64,000 nt of DNA, from the NCBI GenBank assembly GCA_030426805.1, contig JAUHXU010000003.1, positions 124,001 through 188,000 of the forward strand. The letters run 5' to 3'. Each line of letters starts with the position of its first letter. Positions within the stretch are counted from its first letter, which is position 1. The notes below the pieces were generated by a model that saw only the letters and a list, made by a program, of their open reading frames with translations, searched no databases and had not been told where the DNA came from. The position numbers were made by a program, and so were the translations under genes. Origin of the DNA: a bacterium. Its GTDB lineage: Bacteria; Planctomycetota; JAFGQW01. Positions 24,437 to 34,535 of this stretch are shown in pieces.

Positions 24437-25860
24437 GCGGGCGCGCCCGTGCGGCCGTCGTGCCACACGACCGCCTTGATGCACTCGGGCGACCGCGCGA
24501 CGCGAAACACGTCGTTCATGTCGCTCGCGTCGAACCGATGCGTCGTGAGTTTCGCGCCCGCGTCGCGAAAGCGCTCATCGGCGACCATCAACGCCACCGC
24601 GTCGCGGAACGACCCGCAGCGCGACGACGTGAGCCGCACGCCCGACCCGGCGACCACCGCGGCGAGGTCGTCGCCACCGGCCGCCTCGGGCGTGATCCAG
24701 ATCGTGCCGCGCGGCGCGACGATCGACTCCTCCCGCCCGGCGATCGGTCGGATCGCACGATCGACCCCGGCCGCATCGCCGACGACCGCGGCGTCCACGC
24801 GGGGCAATCCGCCGTCGGGCGGCGAACGCTCCAGTTCGCCGAGAAGCGCGTCGAACGGCTCGGTGCGCACGTCCGCGCGCTCGGCGAGCCACGCGGGGGG
24901 CGGCGTCGAAACGCCCCACGCGACGATCGGCCGACGGTCGAAGACCGGCAACGCGTCGGCGCCCAACGGAAGCGGGGCGAGCCCGAGTTCGTCGACGACG
25001 AGTTCGGTCAGATGCGCGACGCCGAGCACGGGTCGACCGTGCGTCGATTTCACGTGCACTTCGCGCCGCGCGAGCCGCAGCGCGAGGGCGAGCGCGTCGG
25101 GGTTGCCGGTCGTGTCGATCACGACGTCGTGCGTGTTCTCGCCGAGCGAGGTGCCGTCCCCGTCGACGATCGCACCGCCATCGGCACCGAACTCGCGAGC
25201 GAGCGCGATCATCGCATCGCGGCGGGCGAGTGCGGCGATCTCGAAGCGCGCACGACCGGTCGACCGCGCGGCCGCCAGCGCGGCGACGACGAGCATCCCG
25301 AGCCGACGCGGCCCGAGCACCGCGATCCGATCGCCGTCCCGCGGCGCGACCGTGTGCACCGCGTGCAGCGCGGCCGCGAGCGGCTCGATCAACACGGCCG
25401 ACTCGTCGGGGATCGCATCCGGCACGTCGATCGCCGCACCGACCGGTGCGAGGACGTGCGGGCCGAAGCCACCGGGCAGATCGTGAATCCCGAGGACGAG
25501 GCGATCCGGGCAGTGGGTCGGCAGGCCGCCCCGACAGAACGGGCACGACACGTCGACACCGCGCGCCGCGTGCGACGCGTTGATCTCGAGCGCGACACGC
25601 CGGCCGCGCTCGTCGATCGCGAGCACCTCGTGGCCGGTGACCTGCGGCAGCGGGAACGGCAGGAAGTGCCGCGCGAGGTCGGTCGAGCAGACGCCACAAC
25701 CGACGACGCGGAACGCGCGGTAGCCGGCGCCGAGTGAGAGCGACTCGACGCGATCGCGCATCACGCGCCACCCGGTCTCCGGGTCGCCGTCGAAGGCGAG
25801 CGCAACCGGCCGAAACTGCGTGTCCGCGTGATACTCCGCGGCCTCGAACGCCAGCGTCAT
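24433..25860 (-). CDS. Zinc-type alcohol/threonine dehydrogenase-like (MDR) protein
   Basis: This 475-residue medium-chain dehydrogenase has catalytic zinc ligands CGVCSTD and GHE (PLPQVTGHEVLA). The structural-zinc loop reads CPFCRGGLPTHC: three of four Cys remain and the third is missing. The cofactor domain has VLGPRRLGMLVVAALA in place of the usual GxGxxG, and VIDTTGNPDAL follows. It is about 100 residues longer than typical family members, the extra being in the C-terminal half. It has ATGA overlaps with both neighbours, so it is translated with mobA before it and the SAHH-like gene after it. The substrate is unknown. Confidence 0.8.
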   Translation of the reverse strand: MTLAFEAAEYHADTQFRPVALAFDGDPETGWRVMRDRVESLSLGAGYRAFRVVGCGVCSTDLARHFLPFPLPQVTGHEVLAIDERGRRVALEINASHAARGVDVSCPFCRGGLPTHCPDRLVLGIHDLPGGFGPHVLAPVGAAIDVPDAIPDESAVLIEPLAAALHAVHTVAPRDGDRIAVLGPRRLGMLVVAALAAARSTGRARFEIAALARRDAMIALAREFGADGGAIVDGDGTSLGENTHDVVIDTTGNPDALALALRLARREVHVKSTHGRPVLGVAHLTELVVDELGLAPLPLGADALPVFDRRPIVAWGVSTPPPAWLAERADVRTEPFDALLGELERSPPDGGLPRVDAAVVGDAAGVDRAIRPIAGREESIVAPRGTIWITPEAAGGDDLAAVVAGSGVRLTSSRCGSFRDAVALMVADERFRDAGAKLTTHRFDASDMNDVFRVARSPECIKAVVWHDGRTGAPA

Positions 25861-26429
25861 CGATTCGCTCCCGCACGGATCGCGTCGAGGACCGCCGGCT
25901 CGTCGACCGAGCGAGCGCTCGCGAAGTCCGCCGGCGGGTCGACCGCGACCGTCTCGATCGTGCCGAGCAGGTCGCGCGCGGCGAGGCGCCCCGCGTCGAG
26001 CGCTTGCACGACCGCGTCCCTCGCCGACCGATGGTAGAGCGCGAAGACCGGCATCCAGCGTTCGGCATCGCGGAACGCGACCGCCGCGGCACCGGACCGA
26101 CGCGCCTCGAGCAACCGGTCGATCCAGACCGACCGAGCACCGACGAAGTCACCGGCGGCGAGCAGGAGCCATTCGGTGCGCGTGTCGTCGAGCGCGGCCT
26201 CGAGCCCGGCGAGCGGCCCCATGCCGGGTCGCCGATCGGCGATCGTGCGAAAGCCGAGGTCGTCATACGCACCGGCCCGGCCGGCGACGACCGTCGGCGG
26301 ACCGAAGCGCTCGAGGGGCCGCGCGGCCCACGCGAGCAACGGCTGGCCGTCGAGCAACGCCCGCACCTTGTCGGCGCCGAATCGCCGGCTGCGCCCGCCG
26401 GCGAGGAGGTAGGTCGAGATCGCGTCCAC
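25857..26429 (-). CDS. mobA: Molybdenum cofactor guanylyltransferase MobA-like
   Basis: This is a 190-residue NTP transferase. The nucleotide loop YLLAGGRSRRFGADKVRA is the MobA signature (LAGGxSxRMGxDK), followed by RRPGMGPLAGLEAAL and LLLAAGDFVG (the metal-binding strand, with Asp kept). MobA transfers GMP to molybdopterin, making the form needed by DMSO-reductase-type enzymes such as the oxidoreductase at 27730. The start is GTG at 26429; longer frames run into repeat element B. A TATAAT box ends seven bases before this GTG, so the mRNA is probably leaderless. Confidence 0.85.
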   Translation of the reverse strand: MDAISTYLLAGGRSRRFGADKVRALLDGQPLLAWAARPLERFGPPTVVAGRAGAYDDLGFRTIADRRPGMGPLAGLEAALDDTRTEWLLLAAGDFVGARSVWIDRLLEARRSGAAAVAFRDAERWMPVFALYHRSARDAVVQALDAGRLAARDLLGTIETVAVDPPADFASARSVDEPAVLDAIRAGANR

Positions 26430-26445
26430 GGAGTCGATTATAGCA
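26430..26445 (-). promoter_or_regulatory. Extended -10 box seven bases before the mobA start codon
   Basis: The minus strand reads TGCTATAAT (26437-26445) and then seven bases to GTG at 26429. With a usual -10 to start-site distance of about seven bases, transcription would begin at or next to the start codon. No ribosome site is present. Confidence 0.65.
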
Positions 26446-26488
26446 ACCCGCCGGGCCGGTTCGACGTGAGCGACGTGCCTTCGATGGC

Positions 26489-26657
26489 GCGCTTGGTACG
26501 CGAGATCTGCACCACCGGCGCCCAATGGTTGCGCTTGGCGACCGGAACCTGCACCGAAACACGGGCGAATCGGCCGCACATGCACGGATCGGGTGCAGCT
26601 TCCGCGAGCCAAACGCACGCTTCGCAGAATCGGGTGCAGGATCGGCACGCGAAGCGC
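26489..26657. repeat. 169-bp intergenic element, copy B
   Basis: This copy has the same architecture as copies A and C: TTGGT/TTGGC-N10-TGCACC at 26493 and 26535, then GGTGCA-N10-GCCAA/GCGAA at 26592 and 26633, with TGCACC/GGTGCA offsets 0, 42, 84 and 125. Spacers have diverged more than between A and C. It lies in the 324-base gene-free spacer 26430-26753, downstream of the TraB-like gene and upstream of the mobA promoter. Nothing else is seen in this spacer. Confidence 0.88.
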
Positions 26658-26753
26658 TTCGAATCGCTCTGCGGCCGCGCGATGACCGCTCTCCGGGGAC
26701 GTGGGCGACGCCGTTGAGTGGGCGCAGCCGCGCTCACTGCGCGATCGACGCCC

Positions 26754-27695
26754 TTACAGTTCGCGACGGTTGGCGGCGGCCGCCTCGCGCTGCTTCGTCT
26801 CGTCGGAACGCACGTCCCAAGCCGGGAACCACTCGACGCCGACCTTCTTCACGCCGAGTTCCGACTGGAGCCGCTTCTCGAGGTCCGGCATGTGCCCGCC
26901 CCCGTAGAAGATCGCGATCTTGCGCTTGCCGGCGTCGAGCGACTGCTTGAGCACGGTCATCGCGGTCTTGTTGCGTCCCTCGATGATCACGGTGCTCCCC
27001 ATCGCCGACAGCATCTTGTCGACCTTCGACATCTCGCGGGCGAAGAGGAGCTTGAGCGCGCGCGACGAGTCGTCCTTCATCAGCGCACCGAGGACCTCGA
27101 ACATCGACATCGACGAGCCTTCGCTACCCGCCTGCGCTTTCCACTGCGCGAACACCGACTTGAACATCAACTTGAACAGGCTCTCACCGCTCTGTTCCTG
27201 CGCTTCGAAGAACGCCTCGGGCGTCATGTCGGCGTGGACGAAGTTGTCCTTGCCGTAGTCGATCGCGTCGAGCTGGAAGTCGAGGTCCAGCACGTCTTTC
27301 ATCTTGCGCTGGATGAAGCTCAGGCCGCCGGTGCCGCGCTTTGTCGGGTCGGCGTCCTTCGGCTTGATCATCTCGTAGAGCACCGCGTCGTAGCCTTTGA
27401 ACATCGTGTTCAACCGGTCGTAGTAGACGCGGTCGCCGATGTGGACGACGCTGACGAGCGCGATCTCGCGGCCATCGGCGTCACGGTAGGTCACCGTCGC
27501 GGTCTCGAGCGCCCCCTCGTCGTCCCCGGTGCCGCGGTAGCGGATGAACTTCGTCTCCGCCTCGGCCGTCGCGGCGCGGGCTTCCGGAACCGGGGTCTCG
27601 ACGTCGGTCTGTGCGACCGCAGGACGCATCGCCCAGGGCGCGACCGCGACGCCCAGCGCCGCGATCATCCGGGTCCATCGTTTCAGCATGCTCAT
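26754..27695 (-). CDS. TraB/GumN (Tiki)-like family protein, exported
   Basis: This 313-residue protein has an N-terminal hydrophobic signal (RMIAALGVAVAPWAMRPAVAQ). It carries the pattern of the TraB/PrgY/GumN/ChaN-like fold: IALVSVVHIGDRVYYDRLN with a conserved His, DAVLYEMI with Glu, a central helical part, VIIEGRNKTAM and IFYGGGHMPDLEKRL near the C-terminus with a second His. These are the expected metal-binding positions of this proposed metalloprotease-like superfamily. The substrate is unknown. It lies 34 bases after the molybdopterin oxidoreductase gene, so it may be co-transcribed. Confidence 0.78.
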   Translation of the reverse strand: MSMLKRWTRMIAALGVAVAPWAMRPAVAQTDVETPVPEARAATAEAETKFIRYRGTGDDEGALETATVTYRDADGREIALVSVVHIGDRVYYDRLNTMFKGYDAVLYEMIKPKDADPTKRGTGGLSFIQRKMKDVLDLDFQLDAIDYGKDNFVHADMTPEAFFEAQEQSGESLFKLMFKSVFAQWKAQAGSEGSSMSMFEVLGALMKDDSSRALKLLFAREMSKVDKMLSAMGSTVIIEGRNKTAMTVLKQSLDAGKRKIAIFYGGGHMPDLEKRLQSELGVKKVGVEWFPAWDVRSDETKQREAAAANRREL

Positions 27696-27729
27696 CGTGA
27701 GACTCCTCGGAACGCTCGGTCCACTCGTT

Positions 27730-29946
27730 TCATCGTCTTGTGGCGGCCTCGTCTTGTGGGCGCCGGATCCGCACCGCGATCGATTTGAACGCCGGCGTCT
27801 TGGAAAGCGGATCGATACGGCGCGGCACGAGAATATTCGCCTCGGGGTAATACATCGCCACGTTGCCCGGGCGGATCGTCGCGATCGAGATCGCCGCCGT
27901 CATCCGGCCGGTCTCGTTTTCGACCACGACCGGGTCGTCCTCGCCGACCCCGAGCCGGGCGGCGTCCTCGGCGGCGATCAATATCGCGTCCCGACGCGTC
28001 GCGCCGCGGTAGAGGTCCTCTTCATCATACACGACCGAGTTGAACTGCCCCTCGGAACGGATCGTCATCAGCCGGAACTCGTCGGCGGCGATCGGCCAGT
28101 CGGGGAGCGGCGTCACCGCGAACTGCGCACGCGTCGACGGCGTCGCGAACGACGGTGTGTGGAACGTCCGGCCCGGGATCTGGAACTCACCGCGGTACGG
28201 CAGTGCGTCGTCGCCCACGCGATCGAGCGGCCCGTATCCGGGGACGACCTTCGCGATCTGCTCGCGAAGCGTCGCGTGGGAGCGGAGCGACGACCAATCG
28301 AAGCGGTCGCCGGGCAGAATCCGCTCGGCGAGCGACGCGATCACGTCGACCTCGGAGCGCAATTCGCCGTCCACCGCCGGCGTGCCGCCGTCGGACATCC
28401 GGACGAGGTTGAACATCGACTCCTGCGTCGTCGCCTGGCTCTCCTCGTCGCGCGCGAGCACCGGCACGAGGATCGCGGTCTGCCCGCGGCCGTGGACGTG
28501 CCCCTCGTTGAGCTTCGTCGTCGCGTGGAGCGCGACCGGCACGCGCATCAGCGCCTCGGCGGCCCACGTGCGATCCGGGTTCGACCCGAAGAGGTTGCCG
28601 CCGAGGAGCACCGCGGCACGGATGCGACCGTCGTGCGCGGCGCACATCGACGCATAGGTGTCCTGCCCGCCTTGCGGCGGGATCGTGATGCCGTAAAGCG
28701 ACTCGAGCTTCTCCGCGAACGCGCGCTTGACCGCCGGCCCGACACCGACCGAACCGACGCCCTGCACGTTGGAGTGGCCCCGGATCGGCATCAGCCCGGC
28801 TCCCTCGCGGCCGAGCCAGCCGCGCGCGAGCACGACGTTCGCGAGCGCGAGGACATTGTCGACGCCGAACGTGTGGTGCGTGAGCCCCATCGCCCAGCAC
28901 GCGATGCCCCGCGGTGCAGCGGCGAGCATCGACGCGATCTTCTCCATGTCGGCGCGCGTGACACCCGACGCGGTTTCGAGATCGCCCCACGTCGCCGCTT
29001 CGACGTCGGCGAGCACCGCATCGAAGCCGTCGGTGTGCGCGTCGACGAACCCGCGATCGACCCCGCCCGTCGCGACGAGCGCCTTCAGCACGCCTTTCAA
29101 CAGCGGCACGTCGCCGCCGATGTGCGGCGTCACGTAGAGGTCGGACACCGTCGTGCCGAACAGCATGCTCCGCACGCTCGACGGGATCTTGAAGCGCTTC
29201 AGCCCGAGTTCCTCGATCGGGTTGATCACGATGACCTTGCCGCCGCGCCGTCGGAGCTTCATCAGCAGCGTCAACAGCCGCGGGTGGTTGCTCGCCGGGT
29301 TCGCGCCGATCACGATCACGAGGTCGGTCTTCGCGACGTCGTCCAGCACGACCGACGCGGTGCCCGAGCCGTAGACGCGGTTCAGCGCGACGCCGGACGC
29401 GTTGTGACAGTAGTACGAGCAGTTGTGGATATTCGCGGTGCCGAACGCGCGACCGACGAGCTGAAACAGAAACGCCGCCTCGTTGCTCGACCGCCCCGAT
29501 GCGTAGAAGAACGCCTCCTCGGGCGGCGCGTCGCGGAGCGCGGCCGCCGTGCGATCGAGCGCCTCGTCCCACCCGATGCGGCGGTAGTGCGTGTCACCGG
29601 GCTCGGCGATCACCGGGAACGTCAGCCGCCCGAAGCGCTCGAGCTCGGCCGGCGTGCATCGCGCGAGGGTCGCGATCGGCGTCCGCCGGAAGAAGTCCTC
29701 GTCGATCGCGCCGGCCATGTCGCCGGCCTGCGCCTGCACCGACTTCTTGCACACCTCGGGGAAGTGGCCGGCCTCGTTGACCATGCCCCCCTGCTGCCCG
29801 CCCATCCCGAGCGCACACGTCTTGCAGACGTTCTTCGTCCGAAGCCGGCGGTAGAGCTTCCACACCCCGCCCGACTCGCGGCCCTTCGACCAGACGTAGC
29901 GGAGCGCGGGCCAGCCGCCTCCGGCGCGTACGCGGGGTTTCGCCAT
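27730..29946 (-). CDS. FdhF/YdeP-type molybdopterin oxidoreductase
   Basis: This is a 738-residue molybdopterin enzyme of the TIGR01701 type. The N-terminus has CKTCALGMGG (C41, C44) and C66, fewer Cys than a full 4Fe-4S motif. NCSYYCHNASGVALN gives Cys180-His181, the positions of the Mo-ligand Cys/Sec and catalytic His of formate dehydrogenases. IGANPASNHPRLLTLL, the NVQGVGSVG region and the C-terminal molybdopterin dinucleotide-binding domain follow (NETGRMTAAI, NVAMYYPEANILV). It may oxidise formate or an unknown substrate; E. coli YdeP is linked to acid resistance. It has an AGGAG ribosome site. The co-localised mobA supplies the cofactor form. Confidence 0.9.
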   Translation of the reverse strand: MAKPRVRAGGGWPALRYVWSKGRESGGVWKLYRRLRTKNVCKTCALGMGGQQGGMVNEAGHFPEVCKKSVQAQAGDMAGAIDEDFFRRTPIATLARCTPAELERFGRLTFPVIAEPGDTHYRRIGWDEALDRTAAALRDAPPEEAFFYASGRSSNEAAFLFQLVGRAFGTANIHNCSYYCHNASGVALNRVYGSGTASVVLDDVAKTDLVIVIGANPASNHPRLLTLLMKLRRRGGKVIVINPIEELGLKRFKIPSSVRSMLFGTTVSDLYVTPHIGGDVPLLKGVLKALVATGGVDRGFVDAHTDGFDAVLADVEAATWGDLETASGVTRADMEKIASMLAAAPRGIACWAMGLTHHTFGVDNVLALANVVLARGWLGREGAGLMPIRGHSNVQGVGSVGVGPAVKRAFAEKLESLYGITIPPQGGQDTYASMCAAHDGRIRAAVLLGGNLFGSNPDRTWAAEALMRVPVALHATTKLNEGHVHGRGQTAILVPVLARDEESQATTQESMFNLVRMSDGGTPAVDGELRSEVDVIASLAERILPGDRFDWSSLRSHATLREQIAKVVPGYGPLDRVGDDALPYRGEFQIPGRTFHTPSFATPSTRAQFAVTPLPDWPIAADEFRLMTIRSEGQFNSVVYDEEDLYRGATRRDAILIAAEDAARLGVGEDDPVVVENETGRMTAAISIATIRPGNVAMYYPEANILVPRRIDPLSKTPAFKSIAVRIRRPQDEAATRR

Positions 29947-29970
29947 CCGTCGTGACTCCTCCGACCGTCC

Positions 29971-29976
29971 AGCATA
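29971..29976 (-). promoter_or_regulatory. Candidate -10 (TATGCT) for the molybdopterin oxidoreductase gene
   Basis: The minus strand reads GCGTATGCT about 25 bases before the ATG at 29946. The same GCGTATGCT string precedes the histidine kinase gene at 38552. Confidence 0.4.
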
Positions 29977-29998
29977 CGCGCGCCGGTGCGAGGCGCAA

Positions 29999-30655
29999 TC
30001 AGTCGTCGTGGGCGACGCCCACCCAGAGGCCGTCGCCGATCGGCACGATCGCGGCCTGCAGCCACGACTGCGCGGCGACGTGGTCGTTGAAGGCGCGCAC
30101 CGCGGGCACCTCGGGGTCGCTCGGCTTCTCCGCGAACAACTCGCCGAACGCGAACGCGTTGTCGGCCATCACGAGCGCACCGGGTCGCAGGATCCGTCGG
30201 AGTTCGTCCAGGTAGCCGACGTAGCCCCCCTTGTCGGCGTCGAGAAAGCACGCGTCGGCGCTGTCGGCGTCGAGCGTGCGCAGCACGTCGTCGCCCGCCC
30301 CCTCGATGACGTCGACCTTGCCGGCGACGTCGGAATCCGCGACCCAGCGGCGGGCGAACGCCGCGTGCTTCGGGTCGATCTCGATCGTCGTGACGCGCCC
30401 GCCGTCCGGCAGCGCCCGCGCCATCGCGATCGCGGAGTAGCCGCCGAGCGTGCCGACCTCGACGACGTGCTCGGCTCCCTTCAGTCGGAGCAGGATCTGC
30501 ATCAAGCTCGCCTGCGCCGGCGAGATCCAGATCGCCGGGATCCCGTCGGCCGCCGCGGCGCGCTTCAGCGCCCCGAGGAAGTCGTCCTCCGCGCGCGTGT
30601 GGTCGCGCACGTAGTCGAAGTGTGCGGCGGTGACGAGCGTCGGCTCGGCAGACAC
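29999..30655 (-). CDS. Class I O-methyltransferase (catechol-OMT/caffeoyl-CoA-OMT type)
   Basis: This 218-residue SAM-dependent enzyme starts at GTG 30655, five bases after the preceding stop; longer frames overlap the upstream gene. Motifs are HVVEVGTLGGYSAIAMARALP (motif I), GRVTTIEIDPKHAAFAR, DACFLDADKGGYVGYLDEL (metal-binding Asp and Lys) and LVMADNAF with the second metal ligand pair, all family-typical. It methylates a hydroxyl, probably on a catechol-like small molecule. It is co-transcribed with a small membrane protein and an OPT transporter. Confidence 0.88.
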   Translation of the reverse strand: MSAEPTLVTAAHFDYVRDHTRAEDDFLGALKRAAAADGIPAIWISPAQASLMQILLRLKGAEHVVEVGTLGGYSAIAMARALPDGGRVTTIEIDPKHAAFARRWVADSDVAGKVDVIEGAGDDVLRTLDADSADACFLDADKGGYVGYLDELRRILRPGALVMADNAFAFGELFAEKPSDPEVPAVRAFNDHVAAQSWLQAAIVPIGDGLWVGVAHDD

Positions 30656-30660
30656 GTTCG

Positions 30661-31190
30661 TCAGGCCGCCTTCGCCGACGCGAGCTGCGCCTGCGCCTCG
30701 CGCATCAGCGCCTCGGCGCGGGTCAAGCTCGCCCACACCTCGTCGACGTAGCCGTCCGCCGACGCCGACCACGCGCGGTTGATGTTGCGCTCGCCCACCG
30801 CGAACGCGCTCATCACGTCGGCGTAGCGCTTCATCCCGTAGAGCGGAATCATCGACTCGCGCGCGTCGGCGAAGTCGGCGAGCGGCTGCGCGAGTTCCGC
30901 GTCGATCTTGCCGTGCACGTCGTAGACGAAGATGTCGTCCTTGTTCGTCGTCATCGCCTCGAGGCGGGTGACGACCTGCCCGACGTTGTCGAGCAGCGAC
31001 TGCACGCTCGCCTCGTGGACACCGGCGTCGTCGCCATGGCTCTTTGCGGCGATCCGGACACAGACGAGCCCGACGAGCATCGCGCCGCCGGCGACCGCGA
31101 ACAAGCCCCAGTTCACGCCGTCGTGAAGCTGTGTCGCGAGGAACGAGCCGGCGAGGAAGCCGCCGAAGAGCAGAACCAATCCGACGCGCT

Positions 31191-31194
<4 letters not shown>
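30661..31194 (-). CDS. Small membrane protein of unknown function
   Basis: This 177-residue protein has two N-terminal transmembrane helices (VGLVLLFGGFLAGSFLA and LFAVAGGAMLVGLVCVRIA) and a soluble tail with helical, coiled-coil-like segments (SVQSLLDNVGQVVTRLEAM, SLTRAEALMREAQAQLASA). The ATGA overlap with the OPT transporter stop at 31191-31194 implies translational coupling, so it may be an accessory or stability factor of that transporter. I recognise no family. Confidence 0.7.
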
Positions 31195-32966
<1,772 letters not shown>

Positions 32967-33016
32967 CGCGCTGTCCCTTCCTCGCTCTCATCGCGACCTC
33001 GATTTCGGAAGCGGGC

Positions 33017-33022
33017 ATTCTA
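33017..33022 (-). promoter_or_regulatory. Candidate -10 (TAGAAT) for the OPT operon
   Basis: TAGAAT is read on the minus strand in the 89-base gap between the trkH stop and the OPT start, about 50 bases before the ATG. The same box appears before the prolyl oligopeptidase gene. Confidence 0.4.
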
Positions 33023-33055
33023 CCGGCGGGGTCCGTGCGGGGGAAGCGATCCCGC

Positions 33056-34495
33056 TCAGCGGCGCCAGAACGACGGCAGAAACAGCACGAACACCGTGAA
33101 CAGCTCGAGCCGCCCCATCACCATCAACAGCGACAACAGGAGCTTGCCGAGCGTCGGGACGCCGGCGAAGTTGTCGGTCGGCCCGACGGTGCCGAGCCCG
33201 GGGCCGATGTTGTTCAGGCACGTGACGACGGCCGACGCGCCGGAGACGATGTCCATCCCCATGCCGACCATCACGAGCGTCGCCGCGCCGGTGACGACGA
33301 TGATCAGGCACAGCAACCCCATCACCGAGTTCATCACGTCGTCGCCGACGACCTTCTGGTCGAACTTGACGTGCTTCATCGCGTGCGGGTGCACGTAACG
33401 GAAGACCATCACGTACGCCTGCTTGAAGACGAGGAGCACGCGCACGCACTTGAACCCACCCGCCGTCGACCCGGCGCATGCGCCGAAGAACATCAGCGCG
33501 AGGATCAGGAACTGTGTCACGAGCGGCCACGTCTCGAAGTCCGCGGTGCCGAAGCCGGTCGTCGTGACGATGCTGACCGTCGTGAACAGCGCATCGCGCA
33601 CCGTCGCGGTCGAGCCCTCGGGGAGCGCGACGCAGCCCGCGAGGAACCCGGCCGCGAGCACCGTCACCATCGCGTAGAACACGAACTCCTCGTTCTTCGC
33701 GTAGCGCGTCAAGCGGCCGCGCAACGCGAAGTAGTGCAGCGAGTAGTTCACGCCGGCGACGAACATGAACGCGATCGAGATCCAGTGCACCGGCGCCCCA
33801 TAGGCGGCCAGGCTCGCGTTCTTCGTGCTGAACCCGCCGGTCGCGAGGCAGGTGAGCGCGTGGCACACCGCATCGAACACGCGCATCCCCGCGAGCCAGT
33901 AGGCGACCGCGCACAGCACCGTCAGCCCGACATACACGCCGTAGAGGAGCTTCGCGGTGTCCTGGATGCGCGGCAGCAGCCGATCCTTGACCGGCCCCGG
34001 CACCTCGGCCCGAAAGAGCTGCATGCCACCGACGCCGAGCAGCGGCATGATCGCGACGGCGAGCACGATGATCCCCATCCCGCCGAGCCACTGGGTGAGC
34101 GAGCGCCAGTAGAGAACGCCGGCCGGGCATTTCTCGATGTCTGTTAGAATCGTCGCACCGGTCGTCGTGAACCCGGACAGCGATTCGAACAGCGCGTCCA
34201 CGACGCTCGGGATCGTCCCGGTAAAGAGGTAAGGCAACGTGCCCAGGACGCCGACGAAGAACCAGCCGAACGCGGCGATCGCGAACCCCTCGCGAATCGT
34301 CATGTCCGGGGGTTCGTCGGAGCGCGTGAACCGTCGCATTGCGAGCCCGACGCCGGTCGTCGCCAGTGCGGCGAGGCCGATGCCGAGCCAGGCGCCGTCG
34401 CCGAGGATCAGCGACGGGAGCAGCGCGGTCGCCATCGCCGCGCCGGTCAACACCAGGACGCTGCCGAGACAGAAGATCGTGATCGGGAAGTTCAT
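33056..34495 (-). CDS. trkH: TrkH-type potassium uptake protein
   Basis: This 479-residue K+ channel-like subunit starts at ATG 34495; an open frame continues far upstream but is antisense to the TPR gene. Four membrane-pore-membrane repeats are visible through their filter-like segments: SLSGFTTTGATIL, ALTCLATGGFSTKN, TTVSIVTTTGFGTADF and TCLNNIGPGLGTVGP, each with the conserved Gly. The QWLGGMGIIVLAVAIMP segment is typical of TrkH. It normally works with the NAD-binding TrkA, which is not in this window. Confidence 0.94.
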   Translation of the reverse strand: MNFPITIFCLGSVLVLTGAAMATALLPSLILGDGAWLGIGLAALATTGVGLAMRRFTRSDEPPDMTIREGFAIAAFGWFFVGVLGTLPYLFTGTIPSVVDALFESLSGFTTTGATILTDIEKCPAGVLYWRSLTQWLGGMGIIVLAVAIMPLLGVGGMQLFRAEVPGPVKDRLLPRIQDTAKLLYGVYVGLTVLCAVAYWLAGMRVFDAVCHALTCLATGGFSTKNASLAAYGAPVHWISIAFMFVAGVNYSLHYFALRGRLTRYAKNEEFVFYAMVTVLAAGFLAGCVALPEGSTATVRDALFTTVSIVTTTGFGTADFETWPLVTQFLILALMFFGACAGSTAGGFKCVRVLLVFKQAYVMVFRYVHPHAMKHVKFDQKVVGDDVMNSVMGLLCLIIVVTGAATLVMVGMGMDIVSGASAVVTCLNNIGPGLGTVGPTDNFAGVPTLGKLLLSLLMVMGRLELFTVFVLFLPSFWRR

Positions 34496-34526
34496 ACCGC
34501 GTGCCGGCCGTCCTCGAAGGCGGCGG

Positions 34527-34535
34527 ATTGTATCA
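34527..34535 (-). promoter_or_regulatory. Extended -10 (TGATACAAT) for trkH
   Basis: It is read on the minus strand about 31 bases before the trkH ATG. It overlaps the very start of the divergent TPR gene (ATG at 34535), leaving only 39 bases between the two start codons. Confidence 0.5.
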
